Counted from the first letter of the stretch, positions 1-9,665 are shown. The stretch: 64,000 nt of DNA from Lentilactobacillus curieae (GCF_000785105.2 NZ_CP018906.1:1674001-1738000); one strand, 5' to 3'. The notes: generated by a model from the sequence alone, not told the origin. Numbers and translations are program-made.

Positions 1-589
1 GTAACGCGATGAAAAAGATTGCTTTAGGGCTCCACATATTCAGCAATGGCTTAACGAACTGTTCCGGCGTTAAGAATAGATAAACTGTATGGATTCTTAA
101 GAATCGGCCAATAAAGATTCCAATTGAGGATAAGATTGAAAGACCCACAATAATTATGTTTTGGAAAACAAAGTGGTTTAGTCTAAATCTTGCGGCAATT
201 GCTTTCGCAACTCTGTCTAATCCCCAGAATCCCAACAGGGTACTGGAAATCGTCGATAACATTAAGAGTGTATAATTAAACCACATGGTATTATCAAGTC
301 TCAGCAAACCATTGCTTCCGTATGGTTGCAACAGTGACAGGTGAAACAGATCAGTTAATAGATATGGTGTGTTTGGATAAAACAGCAACCACACGATTAC
401 GATGATCCAAAATAAAATTGGATTTTTGGGCTTTCCTTTATCGATATGGAAGCTTAATTCGATTGGGATAAACGCTAGAAAAGTGTTTAATACCAAAAAA
501 TTGAATGGAGGATTTTTAAGGTAAGTGTAAAGAAACCCTAGCCATAAAACGGCAATGATTCTAATCACCCACTTAGTTAAATTACTCAA
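1..589 (-). CDS. DUF1361 family membrane protein (3' end outside window)
   Basis: Uninterrupted minus-strand frame reading off the left edge, about 196 codons seen. The start is TTG at 589, preceded by a strong GGAGG with six bases between; no ATG fits as well. The protein is very hydrophobic with at least five membrane segments and carries the YPNTPYLLTDL and FIGRFLR stretches that I associate with DUF1361 proteins. Function unknown. It is divergent from cdaA, so it is not part of the c-di-AMP operon. Family assignment is from memory of the motifs, not a search. Confidence 0.72.
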   Translation of the reverse strand, partial: MSNLTKWVIRIIAVLWLGFLYTYLKNPPFNFLVLNTFLAFIPIELSFHIDKGKPKNPILFWIIVIVWLLFYPNTPYLLTDLFHLSLLQPYGSNGLLRLDNTMWFNYTLLMLSTISSTLLGFWGLDRVAKAIAARFRLNHFVFQNIIIVGLSILSSIGIFIGRFLRIHTVYLFLTPEQFVKPLLNMWSPKAIFFIAL

Positions 590-727
590 ATTAATTCCTC
601 CTTATCATTAATATTAAACAATGTTTTACACGAAATTTCCATGAAAAAATTTCATTACAATTGATTTTTATATTTTACTTAAAGAACTGCTTAATTTGCA
701 GGAGATTAGGCGAATGCTGCTGGTAAA

Positions 728-736
728 TGATATAAT
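728..736 (+). promoter_or_regulatory. extended -10 promoter of cdaA operon
   Basis: TGATATAAT is a perfect extended -10 element (TGn + TATAAT) 29 bases before the cdaA start. No good -35 is visible at 17 bases, as is common with extended -10 promoters. Confidence 0.6.
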
Positions 737-765
737 AATAGAGAATATTTTTTAAGGAGAACGCA

Positions 766-1611
766 ATGGATTGGTCTACGATATTTACATTACAAAATTT
801 TTCAAAGTTAATTGATTTCGTAGTCGTTTGGATCCTGATCTACTATCTGATTTTAATGGTTCGCGGCACTAAGGCTGTTCAACTGCTTCGGGGGATCGTA
901 GTGATCGCCATCGTCAAAATCATTAGTCTATGGTTAGGGTTCCCAATGGTCTCTTGGTTAGTTGACCAGGTGCTTAGTTGGGGAGTTATTGCGATTATCG
1001 TGGTCTTCCAACCGGAAATTAGGCGGGGACTTGAGCACCTTGGGCGTGGTTCGCTGTTTGTGAAGGGAAGAAAAGAGAATAAAGCGGCTGAAAAGCTAAT
1101 TTCTGAACTTGATAAGGCAATTCAATACATGTCAAAGCGGCGGATTGGTGCGTTAATCACTATCCAGATGAATACGGGACTAGAAGAATATATCGAAACG
1201 GGTATTGATATCGATGCTGAAGTGACAGGCGAGCTATTGATTAATATATTCATTCCTAATACACCTCTGCATGATGGTGCTGTCATTATCAAGGATAATC
1301 GGGTGGCTGTAGCTGCGGCGTACTTGCCTCTGTCACAGAGTAACTTGATTCCCAAAGAATTAGGAACCCGTCACCGAGCAGCCGTCGGAATTTCCGAATT
1401 AACCGACGCAATGACAATTGTTATCTCAGAGGAAACTGGTGAAGTTTCAATTACCCAAAATAATGAGTTGCTTCGCGGGATGACTCAAGATGATTACATC
1501 AAATACTTTAGGGATCAACTTATCAAGGTAGATAATGATGAAGAACATCATGGAAACTTTTTTGCCGAAGTTTCTAAGTTTGTGGATGCCCATTTCAAAG
1601 GGGGTAAATAG
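766..1611 (+). CDS. cdaA: diadenylate cyclase CdaA (DacA)
   Basis: Membrane-bound diadenylate cyclase that condenses two ATP to c-di-AMP, the osmolyte and cell-wall second messenger of Firmicutes. 281 residues, the usual size. Three N-terminal membrane segments (about residues 10-80) are followed by the DAC domain with the DGA motif (LHDGAVII) and the RHR motif (GTRHRAA), both needed for catalysis. The ATG has AAGGAGA upstream. It lies 2 bases before cdaR and in the conserved cdaA-cdaR-glmM order, which links c-di-AMP control to peptidoglycan precursor synthesis. Confidence 0.96.
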   Translation: MDWSTIFTLQNFSKLIDFVVVWILIYYLILMVRGTKAVQLLRGIVVIAIVKIISLWLGFPMVSWLVDQVLSWGVIAIIVVFQPEIRRGLEHLGRGSLFVKGRKENKAAEKLISELDKAIQYMSKRRIGALITIQMNTGLEEYIETGIDIDAEVTGELLINIFIPNTPLHDGAVIIKDNRVAVAAAYLPLSQSNLIPKELGTRHRAAVGISELTDAMTIVISEETGEVSITQNNELLRGMTQDDYIKYFRDQLIKVDNDEEHHGNFFAEVSKFVDAHFKGGK

Positions 1612-1613
1612 TT

Positions 1614-2576
1614 ATGAAGAAACTTTTATTTAGTAACTGGACCTCTAGATTAATGGCATTGTTCTTTACGATAGTTTTGTTTGTCTTCGTTCAAGGAACC
1701 CCGAGTGGGACATCTTCGCCAAACTCAACTAGTAATAAGATTACCCAACTTTCATCGAACAAGTCTGAAACATTTTCTGTCCCATTATCCCTTACCGTTA
1801 ACAGTAACCGGTTCTTTGTTAATGGGTATCCAGAAAAGGTTAAGATTCACCTCACTGGCCCATCGGCTTTGGTGACTACCACAGCAAACACTCAGAACTT
1901 CAAAGCATTTGCCGATTTATCAAAACTATCTGTTGGTAAACATAAAGTGCGAATCCAACAGGAAGGTCTTAATAGCGAATTGAAGTATGAATTCGAACCC
2001 GAAACAATCACTGTTGATATTCAACCTAGAAAGACTGTTACTTATCCGCTTGAAGTGAAGTATTCAAAGAACAACATCGCTGCTGGATACCAGGTTGGAA
2101 ATGCTAGTGCAGATGTTAAAAATGTTAAGATTACTGGTGCTTCTGACAAAATTAATAAGATTGATCGAGTTGTTGCCCAACTTAATGTTCCTCAAAATGC
2201 CAAGACTTCGATTAACAGTCAGGCCATTATTGAAGCACTAGATAAAAAGGGCAATACGGTTAACGTGGTTATCACGCCAGCAACTGCTGACGTAAACTTA
2301 CCGATTACTCCTGGTAATAGTAAAGAGGTTCCGGTGAGTTTAAAGAGTAAGGGAATTGAAAACCAAACTGATCAATTTGATCTATCGACGACAGTCAAAC
2401 GAATCAAGGTTTTTGGAACTAAGAAACAGTTGAGTGACTTGAAACGAGTTGAAGTGGAAGTTGATACTAGTGACGTATCGGATTCTAAAACTAAACAAAT
2501 TGTTTTAGATCCAAAACTCAATGGGGTTGAAGGGTTTGATCCTGAAAAGATTCCGGTAAAGATTACAAGAAAATAA
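1614..2576 (+). CDS. cdaR: CdaA regulatory protein CdaR (YbbR domains)
   Basis: Single-pass membrane protein of 320 residues: a signal-anchor helix at about residues 12-28, then an extracellular part built of repeated YbbR-like beta domains (units near 50-135, 140-225 and 230-315). In Bacillus and Listeria the homologue binds CdaA and modulates its activity. The start ATG follows the cdaA stop after two bases, with the GGGGG of the cdaA tail as ribosome-binding site, so the two are translationally linked. Confidence 0.9.
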   Translation: MKKLLFSNWTSRLMALFFTIVLFVFVQGTPSGTSSPNSTSNKITQLSSNKSETFSVPLSLTVNSNRFFVNGYPEKVKIHLTGPSALVTTTANTQNFKAFADLSKLSVGKHKVRIQQEGLNSELKYEFEPETITVDIQPRKTVTYPLEVKYSKNNIAAGYQVGNASADVKNVKITGASDKINKIDRVVAQLNVPQNAKTSINSQAIIEALDKKGNTVNVVITPATADVNLPITPGNSKEVPVSLKSKGIENQTDQFDLSTTVKRIKVFGTKKQLSDLKRVEVEVDTSDVSDSKTKQIVLDPKLNGVEGFDPEKIPVKITRK

Positions 2577-2603
2577 TTGAAAATTTGAAATGAGGAATTA
2601 CTG

Positions 2604-3950
2604 ATGAAGTATTTTGGAACTGATGGTGTACGGGGAGTTGCCAATTCTGAGCTTACCCCCGAATTAGCATTTAAGTGTGGTCGAGCAGGTGGATATGTTC
2701 TGACTCATCATTCGAAACGTGATCAACCTCAAGTGCTTGTTGCCAGAGACACCAGAATTTCTGGACAAATGTTGGAAGAAGCGCTGATTGCAGGATTGCT
2801 ATCAGTTGGAATTGAGGTGCTTAACCTCGGAATTATCACTACACCGGGTGTTGCTTACTTGGTTAGAAACCAGGAGGCAGATGCGGGAGTTATGATTACC
2901 GCATCACACAATCCGGTTGAATATAATGGAATCAAGTTCTTTGGCTCAGACGGATACAAGTTGTCAGATGATATGGAAGAAGAAATTGAAGCCATTTTAG
3001 AAAAAGATGAAGATATTCTTCCTCGTCCTTCAGCTCAAGGATTAGGGGTTGCTGGTGATTATATGGAAGGAAGTCAAAAGTACATTCACTTCCTTGAACA
3101 GACGATTTCTGATGATTTAACTGGAATGAAAGTTTGTGTTGACTCTGCAAACGGGGCTACCAGTAAACTGGTTACAAGTTTGTACGCCGATTTAGGAATT
3201 GATTTTGAAACCATGGCTACTAACCCCAATGGTTTGAACATTAACGACGAGGTCGGATCAACGCATCCAGAACAACTACAAAAGTTTGTTGTGGAAAAGG
3301 ATGGCCAAGTGGGGCTTGCCTTTGATGGCGATGGTGATCGTTGTATTGCTGTCGATGAAAATGGTCACATTGTTGATGGTGACAAGATTATGTATATCTG
3401 TGGTAAATTCATGGCAGAGCGGGGTAGATTGAAAAAGAACACAATCGTAACCACCGTTATGAGTAATTTGGGGATGTACAAGGCAATGGAACGTAATGGC
3501 CTAACAAGTGTTAAGACAAAGGTTGGTGACCGTTACGTTGTTGAAGAAATGAACGCTAATGGTTATAATCTTGGTGGTGAACAATCAGGTCATATTGTCT
3601 TCCTTGATTTCAATACCACAGGTGATGGAATGTTGACTAGTTTACAACTTCTTACTGTAATGAAGGTAACTGGTAAAAAACTTTCAGAATTGGCGGATGA
3701 AGTTACTAAGTATCCTCAAAAATTAATCAACGTTAAAGTTCAAGACAAGAAACGGGCATTAGAAAACGAAAAGGTTAAGCAAGCAATTGCTCAAGTTGAA
3801 GATGAAATGAATGGCAATGGTCGCGTGTTAGTTCGTCCTAGTGGAACTGAACCGCTACTGCGAGTTATGACTGAGGCTCCAACCAAGGCATTGGTTGAGA
3901 AATATACTAATGAAATTGCTGACGTTGTTAAATCAGAATTAGGTATTTAA
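2604..3950 (+). CDS. glmM: phosphoglucosamine mutase GlmM
   Basis: Interconverts glucosamine-6-phosphate and glucosamine-1-phosphate for UDP-GlcNAc synthesis. 448 residues, normal for the family. Seen: the N-terminal FGTDGVRG signature, the phosphoserine loop TASHNP near residue 100, the metal-binding DGDGDR loop, and the C-terminal phosphate-binding RPSGTEP. It follows cdaR in the same operon; GlmM-CdaA contact is known in other Firmicutes and limits cyclase activity. Confidence 0.97.
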   Translation: MKYFGTDGVRGVANSELTPELAFKCGRAGGYVLTHHSKRDQPQVLVARDTRISGQMLEEALIAGLLSVGIEVLNLGIITTPGVAYLVRNQEADAGVMITASHNPVEYNGIKFFGSDGYKLSDDMEEEIEAILEKDEDILPRPSAQGLGVAGDYMEGSQKYIHFLEQTISDDLTGMKVCVDSANGATSKLVTSLYADLGIDFETMATNPNGLNINDEVGSTHPEQLQKFVVEKDGQVGLAFDGDGDRCIAVDENGHIVDGDKIMYICGKFMAERGRLKKNTIVTTVMSNLGMYKAMERNGLTSVKTKVGDRYVVEEMNANGYNLGGEQSGHIVFLDFNTTGDGMLTSLQLLTVMKVTGKKLSELADEVTKYPQKLINVKVQDKKRALENEKVKQAIAQVEDEMNGNGRVLVRPSGTEPLLRVMTEAPTKALVEKYTNEIADVVKSELGI

Positions 3951-3977
3951 AAAGGGTCCCTTTGGGGATCTTTTTTA
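3949..3977 (+). terminator. Rho-independent terminator after glmM
   Basis: AAAGGGTCCC pairs with GGGGATCTTT (one mismatch) around a TTT loop and is followed by a T run. Confidence 0.7.
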
Positions 3978-4013
3978 TTTTGATGGAACAACTATACCAT
4001 TCAGTGTAAGTTA

Positions 4014-4042
4014 TTGACATTTTACGTAAACTCCTGTAAATT
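4014..4042 (+). promoter_or_regulatory. glmS promoter with palindromic spacer
   Basis: TTGACA (4014-4019), 17 bases, TAAATT (4037-4042). The spacer holds the perfect palindrome TTTACGTAAA (4021-4030), placed where a repressor could block RNA polymerase. Confidence 0.6.
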
Positions 4043-4058
4043 TAACGTGTTGTTTGAA

Positions 4059-4083
4059 TATATACGATACTATTTTGTATATA
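4059..4083 (+). repeat. inverted repeat in the glmS leader
   Basis: Perfect 7-bp arms TATATAC and GTATATA separated by 11 bases, between the predicted start of transcription and the glmS start codon. Could be an operator or an RNA hairpin. The glmS ribozyme core was looked for and not seen. Confidence 0.45.
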
Positions 4084-4114
4084 CCAATTTTAAAAATGAT
4101 TAGGAGAATATGAT

Positions 4115-5932
4115 ATGTGTGGAATTGTAGGAGTAACGGGAAACGATAATGCTGTTTCAATTCTGTTAGAAGGGTTACAAAAGCTTGAGTACCGTGGTTA
4201 TGACTCAGCAGGAATTTATGTAAATGATTTAAAGGGGAATGATTACCTAGTTAAAGAAAAGGGCAGAATCAGTGACCTTAAGGCTGCGGTTACCCCCGAT
4301 GTTCACGGTGTTGCCGGAATCGGTCACACTCGTTGGGCAACTCATGGAGTTGTTAGTGTTGCTAACGCTCACCCTCAATTTTCAGAAGACCACCGTTTTT
4401 ACTTAGTACACAACGGTGTGATTGAAAACTTTAAAGAATTAAAGTCACAATACTTAAGTGACACTACTTTTGAAAGTCAAACTGATACTGAAGTGGTTGT
4501 TCAACTTCTAGATAAATTTGTTAGAACTGAGAACCTTTCAACTAAGGATGCTTTCACCAAGACTTTGTCATTACTTGAAGGTTCATCATATGGTTTCTTA
4601 TTGGTCGATAGTGAAGACCCAGATACATTGTATGTAGCTAAGAATAAGAGCCCATTATTGATTGGTGTTGGCGATGGTTTTAACGTGGTCTGCTCAGATG
4701 CAGTTGCAATGTTGAAAGAAACTCACGACTTTTTGGAACTTCATGATGGCGAGGTTGTTACCATTAAACCTGACGAAATCTTGATTGAAGACCAAAACGG
4801 TAATAAAGTTGAACGCGATACATTCCATCTTGATATGGATGCAGAAGAGACTGACAAGGGACCTTACCCATACTACATGCTTAAGGAAGTTGATGAACAA
4901 CCAAACGTTATGCGTAAGTTGGCTTCAACTTATACTGATGAGAGTGGTAAAGATACTTTAGATCCCGAATTAGTTGACGCAATCAAGAGCGCTGATCGGA
5001 TTCACATTGTTGGTGCTGGTACTAGTTACCATGCTGGTCTAGTTGGTAAGAAGATGTTTGAAAAACTAACTCACATTCCAACTGAAGTTCACGTTGCCTC
5101 AGAATTTGCTTATGATGATCCATTGTTGACTAAAAACCCATTCTTCATTTTCCTATCACAAAGTGGAGAGACCGCTGATAGTCGTGAAGTTTTGGTTAAC
5201 GTTAATGCGCGAGGATTCAAGAGCTTAACCATCACTAATGTGGCTAACTCAACCCTTTCACGTGAAGCAAATTACACACTGTTACTTCATGCGGGTCCAG
5301 AAATTTCAGTAGCATCTACCAAAGCTTACACTGCTCAAATTGCTGTTGAAGCAATCTTAGCAAAGGCAGTTGGTATGGCTAAGGAACAAGTTACTGCCGA
5401 AGACTTTGATGTTCGTCAACAACTTGGATTAGCAGCTACTGGAATGCAAGCGATTATCGATGAAAAAGAAACGATTGAAGATTTGGCTAAAGAATACTTT
5501 GTTAATGCAACTAGAGCATTCTATATCGGCCGTGGAATTGATCAAACTGTTTCTCTTGAATCAGCTTTGAAGCTTAAAGAAATCTCTTATGTTCAAGCAG
5601 AAGGATTTGCTTCAGGTGAGCTTAAACACGGAACCATTGCGCTGATTGAAGAGGGAACTCCAGTTGTTGGAATCATCACTCAAGCTAAGACCGCCGGTTT
5701 GACTAGATCAAACTTGCAAGAGACTTTGTCACGTGGTGCTCAAACACTTACAATTGCAAGAAACGGTTTGAAGAAGGACGATGATACAATCATCATTCCT
5801 GATATCGATGAAATGATTACTCCATTATTGAGTGTTGTACCTGCTCAACTTTTGGCATACTATACTAGTTTGAATAAGGGCCTCGATGTTGATCGTCCAA
5901 GAAACTTGGCAAAGAGTGTCACTGTAGAATAG
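4115..5932 (+). CDS. glmS: glutamine-fructose-6-phosphate aminotransferase GlmS
   Basis: Makes glucosamine-6-phosphate from fructose-6-phosphate and glutamine, the first step of amino-sugar synthesis. 605 residues. N-terminal class II glutaminase domain with nucleophile Cys2 (MCGIVGV) and the HTRWATHG motif, then two SIS sugar-isomerase domains (about 285-425 and 455-595) with SQSGETADS and STKAYTAQ motifs; C-terminus ends DRPRNLAKSVTVE as usual. RBS TAGGAGA. It has its own promoter and terminator although it lies next to glmM. Confidence 0.98.
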   Translation: MCGIVGVTGNDNAVSILLEGLQKLEYRGYDSAGIYVNDLKGNDYLVKEKGRISDLKAAVTPDVHGVAGIGHTRWATHGVVSVANAHPQFSEDHRFYLVHNGVIENFKELKSQYLSDTTFESQTDTEVVVQLLDKFVRTENLSTKDAFTKTLSLLEGSSYGFLLVDSEDPDTLYVAKNKSPLLIGVGDGFNVVCSDAVAMLKETHDFLELHDGEVVTIKPDEILIEDQNGNKVERDTFHLDMDAEETDKGPYPYYMLKEVDEQPNVMRKLASTYTDESGKDTLDPELVDAIKSADRIHIVGAGTSYHAGLVGKKMFEKLTHIPTEVHVASEFAYDDPLLTKNPFFIFLSQSGETADSREVLVNVNARGFKSLTITNVANSTLSREANYTLLLHAGPEISVASTKAYTAQIAVEAILAKAVGMAKEQVTAEDFDVRQQLGLAATGMQAIIDEKETIEDLAKEYFVNATRAFYIGRGIDQTVSLESALKLKEISYVQAEGFASGELKHGTIALIEEGTPVVGIITQAKTAGLTRSNLQETLSRGAQTLTIARNGLKKDDDTIIIPDIDEMITPLLSVVPAQLLAYYTSLNKGLDVDRPRNLAKSVTVE

Positions 5933-5963
5933 TTTGAATCGATTCACTAAGATTTAAAATTTT

Positions 5964-5994
5964 AAAGGATTCTCCTGGCGGGGATCCTTTTTTT
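5964..5994 (+). terminator. terminator after glmS
   Basis: Stem of AAAGGATTCTCC against GGGGATCCTTT (some G-U pairs) followed by seven T. Confidence 0.8.
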
Positions 5995-6132
5995 GTTTGG
6001 TGTAACTTATTCCTTAAGAATCTGATAACTTTTGTTTAGGATTCGAAAAATGAGCAGTAAATTCTTTAGTTTTCCTCAAATTTCTAATAGTATTGACCTA
6101 GATAGTTTTTCCATATTTAAGGGGTGAATCTA

Positions 6133-7638
6133 GTGAAATCAGGGATAGTTAAAAACTTATCAGTGCTAAGCTGTACCATGATGTTAGCTTTTGGGGGGAT
6201 TGTTGGCTCAGGTGTTGCCGTCCATGCTGCATCTTCAGGTAATACTCAATCAGCAACCTTTATCAGTGAGTACAAGGGTGATGTTCAAAAAGCATCTAGC
6301 AAATATAAGCTCTATGGATCGGTCATGATGGCGCAAGCAGCACTTGAGAGTGCTTGGGGGCAAAGTCAACTCACTAAGCAGGCAAACAACTTCTTTGGGA
6401 TTAAAGGAGCGTTTAACGGACAATCAGTGTCAATGCCAACTACAGAGTATGACCAAAATGGTCAAATTCAAAATGTAACTGCAAACTTTAAAAAATACCC
6501 GACTGCATACGATTCTTTTGCTGATAACGGGTCAACTTTAAGAAATGGTACTAGTTGGAATCCATCTTATTATTCCGGCTCGTGGAAAGAAAATGCATCT
6601 ACATACCAAGATGCTGCCAATGCATTAACGGGAAAGTATGCAACGGCACCAAATTACGGAACTGCATTGATTTCTTTGATTCAACAATATAATTTGGATC
6701 AGGTATTCAATGAAGACGGAAGTGGCTCCAATTCTGCATCCACTCCGGGTTCATCATCATCTTCGTCAAATAGTTCGTCTACCAATAACAACGATTCTGA
6801 TACCGAGTTGTTGGAAACTACTCAGCCCAATGTTGCTGAAGATAGTAAACCACTTGCTAAGGTGAAGTACACTAAGGGAGACCCAAACCAATTAGTGCAA
6901 TTGTCAGCAACGTTTAACAAGTATTACGCATATAATCACGTTAAGGGTGCTAACAAGAACGAGAAAAAGTATAAGTTCAGATCACTTGGAATTACTAAAC
7001 CTGTTTGGGTTTACGTTGACATGAAGGGTACTAAATCTGGAAGCAATACTCAATGGTATCGAATCAGGTTTTACAAGAATGCCAAATCACAGAAGTTTTG
7101 GGTTTATGCACCAACACTTAATTTTCCACAAGCTTTTTATAGTAAGAGCAGTGGTAGTGTGACTGTCAATACAAAGTCTAAAGCTAAGATTTATAACCAC
7201 GTGTATGGAACTGATCAGTTATCTAAATCAGTGAGTAAGGCCAGCTCGTTAAACTCAAATTTTAAGTATCCCGTTGATGGTGAAGCAATTAAAGACAACG
7301 GGAGTAATGGTGAACTGTGGTATCGAATTAAATTCAATGGAAAACGTGGTTGGATTAAGTCGACCTCAATAAATTCATACACACCGAAGACAGTTTATGT
7401 TAAATTAAAGGCAACAAAGAAATTATTGTCTTCAGCAAAAAATGGATACGCATATAATCGCGTACCTACTAATAGTGGGGCAAAAAAGTCCACACTAAAA
7501 TCTTTAGGCATTACAAGTAAAACAAAGTTGACTTCAAATATGGTTGGCTATACAACAGGCTATACCGATATTTGGTACAGAATAGTAGCACCTAAAAACG
7601 GTAAGCAATATTGGGTTTTGGGGAGTATGCTTAACTGA
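6133..7638 (+). CDS. secreted GH73 N-acetylglucosaminidase with GW modules
   Basis: Cell-wall hydrolase, probably splitting septal peptidoglycan. GTG at 6133 is preferred over the in-frame GTG at 6124 because AAGGGG lies seven bases ahead of it. This gives a 501-residue protein with a clean signal peptide ending VHA-AS. The GH73 domain spans about 35-185, with catalytic Glu72 in LESAWG and the NNFFGIKG motif. A Ser/Asn-rich linker (about 195-225) leads to three GW/SH3_8-type modules (near 240-335, 340-410, 415-500) with the recurring YNHV and WYRI motifs; such modules bind lipoteichoic acid. Followed after 30 bases by a second GH73 gene. Confidence 0.88.
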   Translation: MKSGIVKNLSVLSCTMMLAFGGIVGSGVAVHAASSGNTQSATFISEYKGDVQKASSKYKLYGSVMMAQAALESAWGQSQLTKQANNFFGIKGAFNGQSVSMPTTEYDQNGQIQNVTANFKKYPTAYDSFADNGSTLRNGTSWNPSYYSGSWKENASTYQDAANALTGKYATAPNYGTALISLIQQYNLDQVFNEDGSGSNSASTPGSSSSSSNSSSTNNNDSDTELLETTQPNVAEDSKPLAKVKYTKGDPNQLVQLSATFNKYYAYNHVKGANKNEKKYKFRSLGITKPVWVYVDMKGTKSGSNTQWYRIRFYKNAKSQKFWVYAPTLNFPQAFYSKSSGSVTVNTKSKAKIYNHVYGTDQLSKSVSKASSLNSNFKYPVDGEAIKDNGSNGELWYRIKFNGKRGWIKSTSINSYTPKTVYVKLKATKKLLSSAKNGYAYNRVPTNSGAKKSTLKSLGITSKTKLTSNMVGYTTGYTDIWYRIVAPKNGKQYWVLGSMLN

Positions 7639-7668
7639 TGAGGTCAATCGGGAGGTATATGAATCATT

Positions 7669-8439
7669 ATGTGTCATAAATTTTGGGGCAAGTTTGTAGT
7701 GGCCTTTTGTGCCCTAATTTCGTTATTTTGTTTTGGCAAACTTAGTGTCAGTGCGTCTGTTCAAACAGATTTTATTAATCAAATGAAGGCTCCGATTATT
7801 AAAGTTAGTCGTGAAAACCACTTATATGCATCAGTAATGATGGCTCAAGCCATGTTAGAAAGTGATTGTGGGCAATCTGAACTTGCAACTCAAGGTAACA
7901 ACTACTTTGGAATTAAAGGTAGTTATGATGGCCAATCAGTTACAATGAATACGCAAGAAATGACAGAGAAGGGCAAGACCGTATCTACTAGTGCGGTCTT
8001 CAAAAAATATCCAACTTTATTGGAATCGATTGAAGACAACGCCCGGATACTCAGAAATGGAACGGATGATGACCCCCAACTTTATTCGGGAACTTGGACA
8101 ACTAACTCTTTGAGTGCGAGCGATGCTGCAATGGCATTGTCGTCAACGTATGCTACTGATATGGAGTATGGTGATAAGCTTAATCACCTTATTAATACGT
8201 ATCACTTGGAGAAGCTAGACACAAGTCCAAGCTCAACGAACATCAACGACAAAATTGCTGCAGAAATTAAACAGCAGATGAGTAAGCCTAAACCAGTTGC
8301 TCAAACTTCTGAAGAAACAGTCCCATCAAAAATCACCAACCGAAAAATTGAGATTGCTTCCCAACATGTGTTTCAAACGAAACACAGTAAGCAAGCAACT
8401 AGAATTAATTTGCCAATTGAGCATGCAATTCAAAAGTAG
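7669..8439 (+). CDS. second secreted GH73 N-acetylglucosaminidase, no wall modules
   Basis: 256 residues: signal peptide (about 1-29, SVSA), GH73 domain (about 32-185) with catalytic Glu64 in LESDCG and NNYFGIKG, then a short basic, low-complexity tail without GW modules. It is clearly a paralogue of the preceding gene, 30 bases downstream and probably cotranscribed. The ATG at 7669 sits 13 bases after GGGAGG, a long spacing; an ATG at 7659 is out of frame and stops after six codons, and a TGA at 7660 rules out any earlier start, so translation may be weak. Confidence 0.82.
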   Translation: MCHKFWGKFVVAFCALISLFCFGKLSVSASVQTDFINQMKAPIIKVSRENHLYASVMMAQAMLESDCGQSELATQGNNYFGIKGSYDGQSVTMNTQEMTEKGKTVSTSAVFKKYPTLLESIEDNARILRNGTDDDPQLYSGTWTTNSLSASDAAMALSSTYATDMEYGDKLNHLINTYHLEKLDTSPSSTNINDKIAAEIKQQMSKPKPVAQTSEETVPSKITNRKIEIASQHVFQTKHSKQATRINLPIEHAIQK

Positions 8440-8448
8440 GTGGAAGTT

Positions 8449-8487
8449 AAGGTTCGCATAAGTAACCAAGCGGGCCTTCTTTTTTTG
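8449..8487 (+). terminator. terminator after the GH73 pair
   Basis: AAGGTTCGC pairs with GCGGGCCTT over nine positions around a 12-base loop, then CT7. Confidence 0.75.
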
Positions 8488-8495
8488 GAAAATTT

Positions 8496-8504
8496 TGATA
8501 TAAT
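8496..8504 (+). promoter_or_regulatory. extended -10 promoter of tagH
   Basis: TGATATAAT, a perfect extended -10, 38 bases before the tagH ATG and just after the upstream terminator. Confidence 0.6.
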
Positions 8505-8542
8505 ATAGCAGTTAATATTGATTTCTCAATAGGAGAATTAAA

Positions 8543-9610
8543 ATGGTAGAAGATTATAAAGTTAAAGTAGAAAATGTAACTAAGGAGTACGATCTTTTCA
8601 AGACTCAATCAGAAAAACTTAGATCGTTCTTTTCTTTAAAAAATAAGCGCCGAGTACCACATTTCTGGTCATTGATGGGCGTTACATTGACGATCAAGCC
8701 TGGAGAAACGATGGGGTTGATCGGGGTTAATGGTTCAGGAAAGTCAACGCTTTCTAACATCATTTCTGGAATTATCCCCCAAACAACTGGTCGTGTTGAC
8801 GTCAAGGGTGATACTTCAATCGTTGCAATCCGTGCCGGGCTTAGAAATAAACTAACTGGTAGGGAAAACATTCGTCTTAAGTCGTTAATGCAAGGTATGA
8901 CCAATGAGCAAATTGATGAAATGATGCCTGACATCATCTCGTTTGCCGATATTGGTGATTTTGTTGACCAACCGGTTAAAAGCTATTCAAGTGGTATGCG
9001 TTCACGGCTAGGGTTTGCAATTGCTGTTCATATTGACCCCGATATTTTGATTATTGATGAAGCATTATCTGTTGGTGATGATACATTTTACCAAAAATGT
9101 GTGGACAAAATTACCGATTTCAAAAAAGAAGGTAAGACCATTATCTTCGTTAGTCATTCACTCAAACAAATCAGAATGCTTTGTGACCGAGTTGCTTGGA
9201 TTAACTATGGTGAACTAAAGATGGTTGGACCAACTAAAGAAGTTGCCGATAAATATCATGAGTTTACCCAATGGTTTAAAGAACTGAGCAAAAAAGAAAA
9301 GAAAGCCTTTCAAAAGGAACGTAAGAATGTTCAGAAGAACTTTAGCATCAAAAAGTATGAGCAGGAAGTTACTGAACAACATCAACAAGAAAATCCTAAT
9401 GATAAGTCTATCCCATCAAAAGTCCATAAATTATTTTATGGGTCTGTTATTTCAGAGAAGATGTCTGTATTCAATCAGATTTTGACGTGGGTAGTATTAA
9501 TCGCGTTAGTCTTTTTCTGCCTAGTTAATGTTTCTGGGTATTCTTTGGAACATGTATTTGCTAATCCGCAATTGCTGTTTAATCCTACCCATACGCTCCA
9601 CATTCCGTAA
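8543..9610 (+). CDS. tagH: teichoic acid ABC exporter ATPase TagH (TarH)
   Basis: ATP-binding half of the exporter that moves wall teichoic acid or a related polymer across the membrane. ABC domain in residues 1-235: Walker A GVNGSGKST near 63-71, signature YSSGMRSR, Walker B DILIIDEA, H-loop VSHS. A charged linker follows, then one membrane helix near 310-335 and a short external tail. At 355 residues it lacks the large extracellular domain of the Bacillus protein. The permease TagG is not adjacent and not in this window, so the partner must be elsewhere. RBS AGGAGA. Confidence 0.85.
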   Translation: MVEDYKVKVENVTKEYDLFKTQSEKLRSFFSLKNKRRVPHFWSLMGVTLTIKPGETMGLIGVNGSGKSTLSNIISGIIPQTTGRVDVKGDTSIVAIRAGLRNKLTGRENIRLKSLMQGMTNEQIDEMMPDIISFADIGDFVDQPVKSYSSGMRSRLGFAIAVHIDPDILIIDEALSVGDDTFYQKCVDKITDFKKEGKTIIFVSHSLKQIRMLCDRVAWINYGELKMVGPTKEVADKYHEFTQWFKELSKKEKKAFQKERKNVQKNFSIKKYEQEVTEQHQQENPNDKSIPSKVHKLFYGSVISEKMSVFNQILTWVVLIALVFFCLVNVSGYSLEHVFANPQLLFNPTHTLHIP

Positions 9611-9615
9611 AAAAT

Positions 9616-9655
9616 AAATACTTCAAAATTTGCAATGAATTTTGAAGTATTTTTA
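9616..9655 (+). terminator. terminator after tagH
   Basis: Perfect 15-bp inverted repeat (AAATACTTCAAAATT and its complement) with a 7-base loop and a T run. AT-rich but long. Confidence 0.75.
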
Positions 9656-9665
9656 TTGGAATGCA

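Noticed and set aside
3951-4114. glmS ribozyme upstream of glmS
   Set aside because: After the glmM terminator only about 137 bases remain and the conserved ribozyme core is not seen.
7659-7679. Alternative ATG for the second glucosaminidase with better RBS spacing
   Set aside because: It is out of frame and stops after six codons; it could act only as a tiny upstream ORF.
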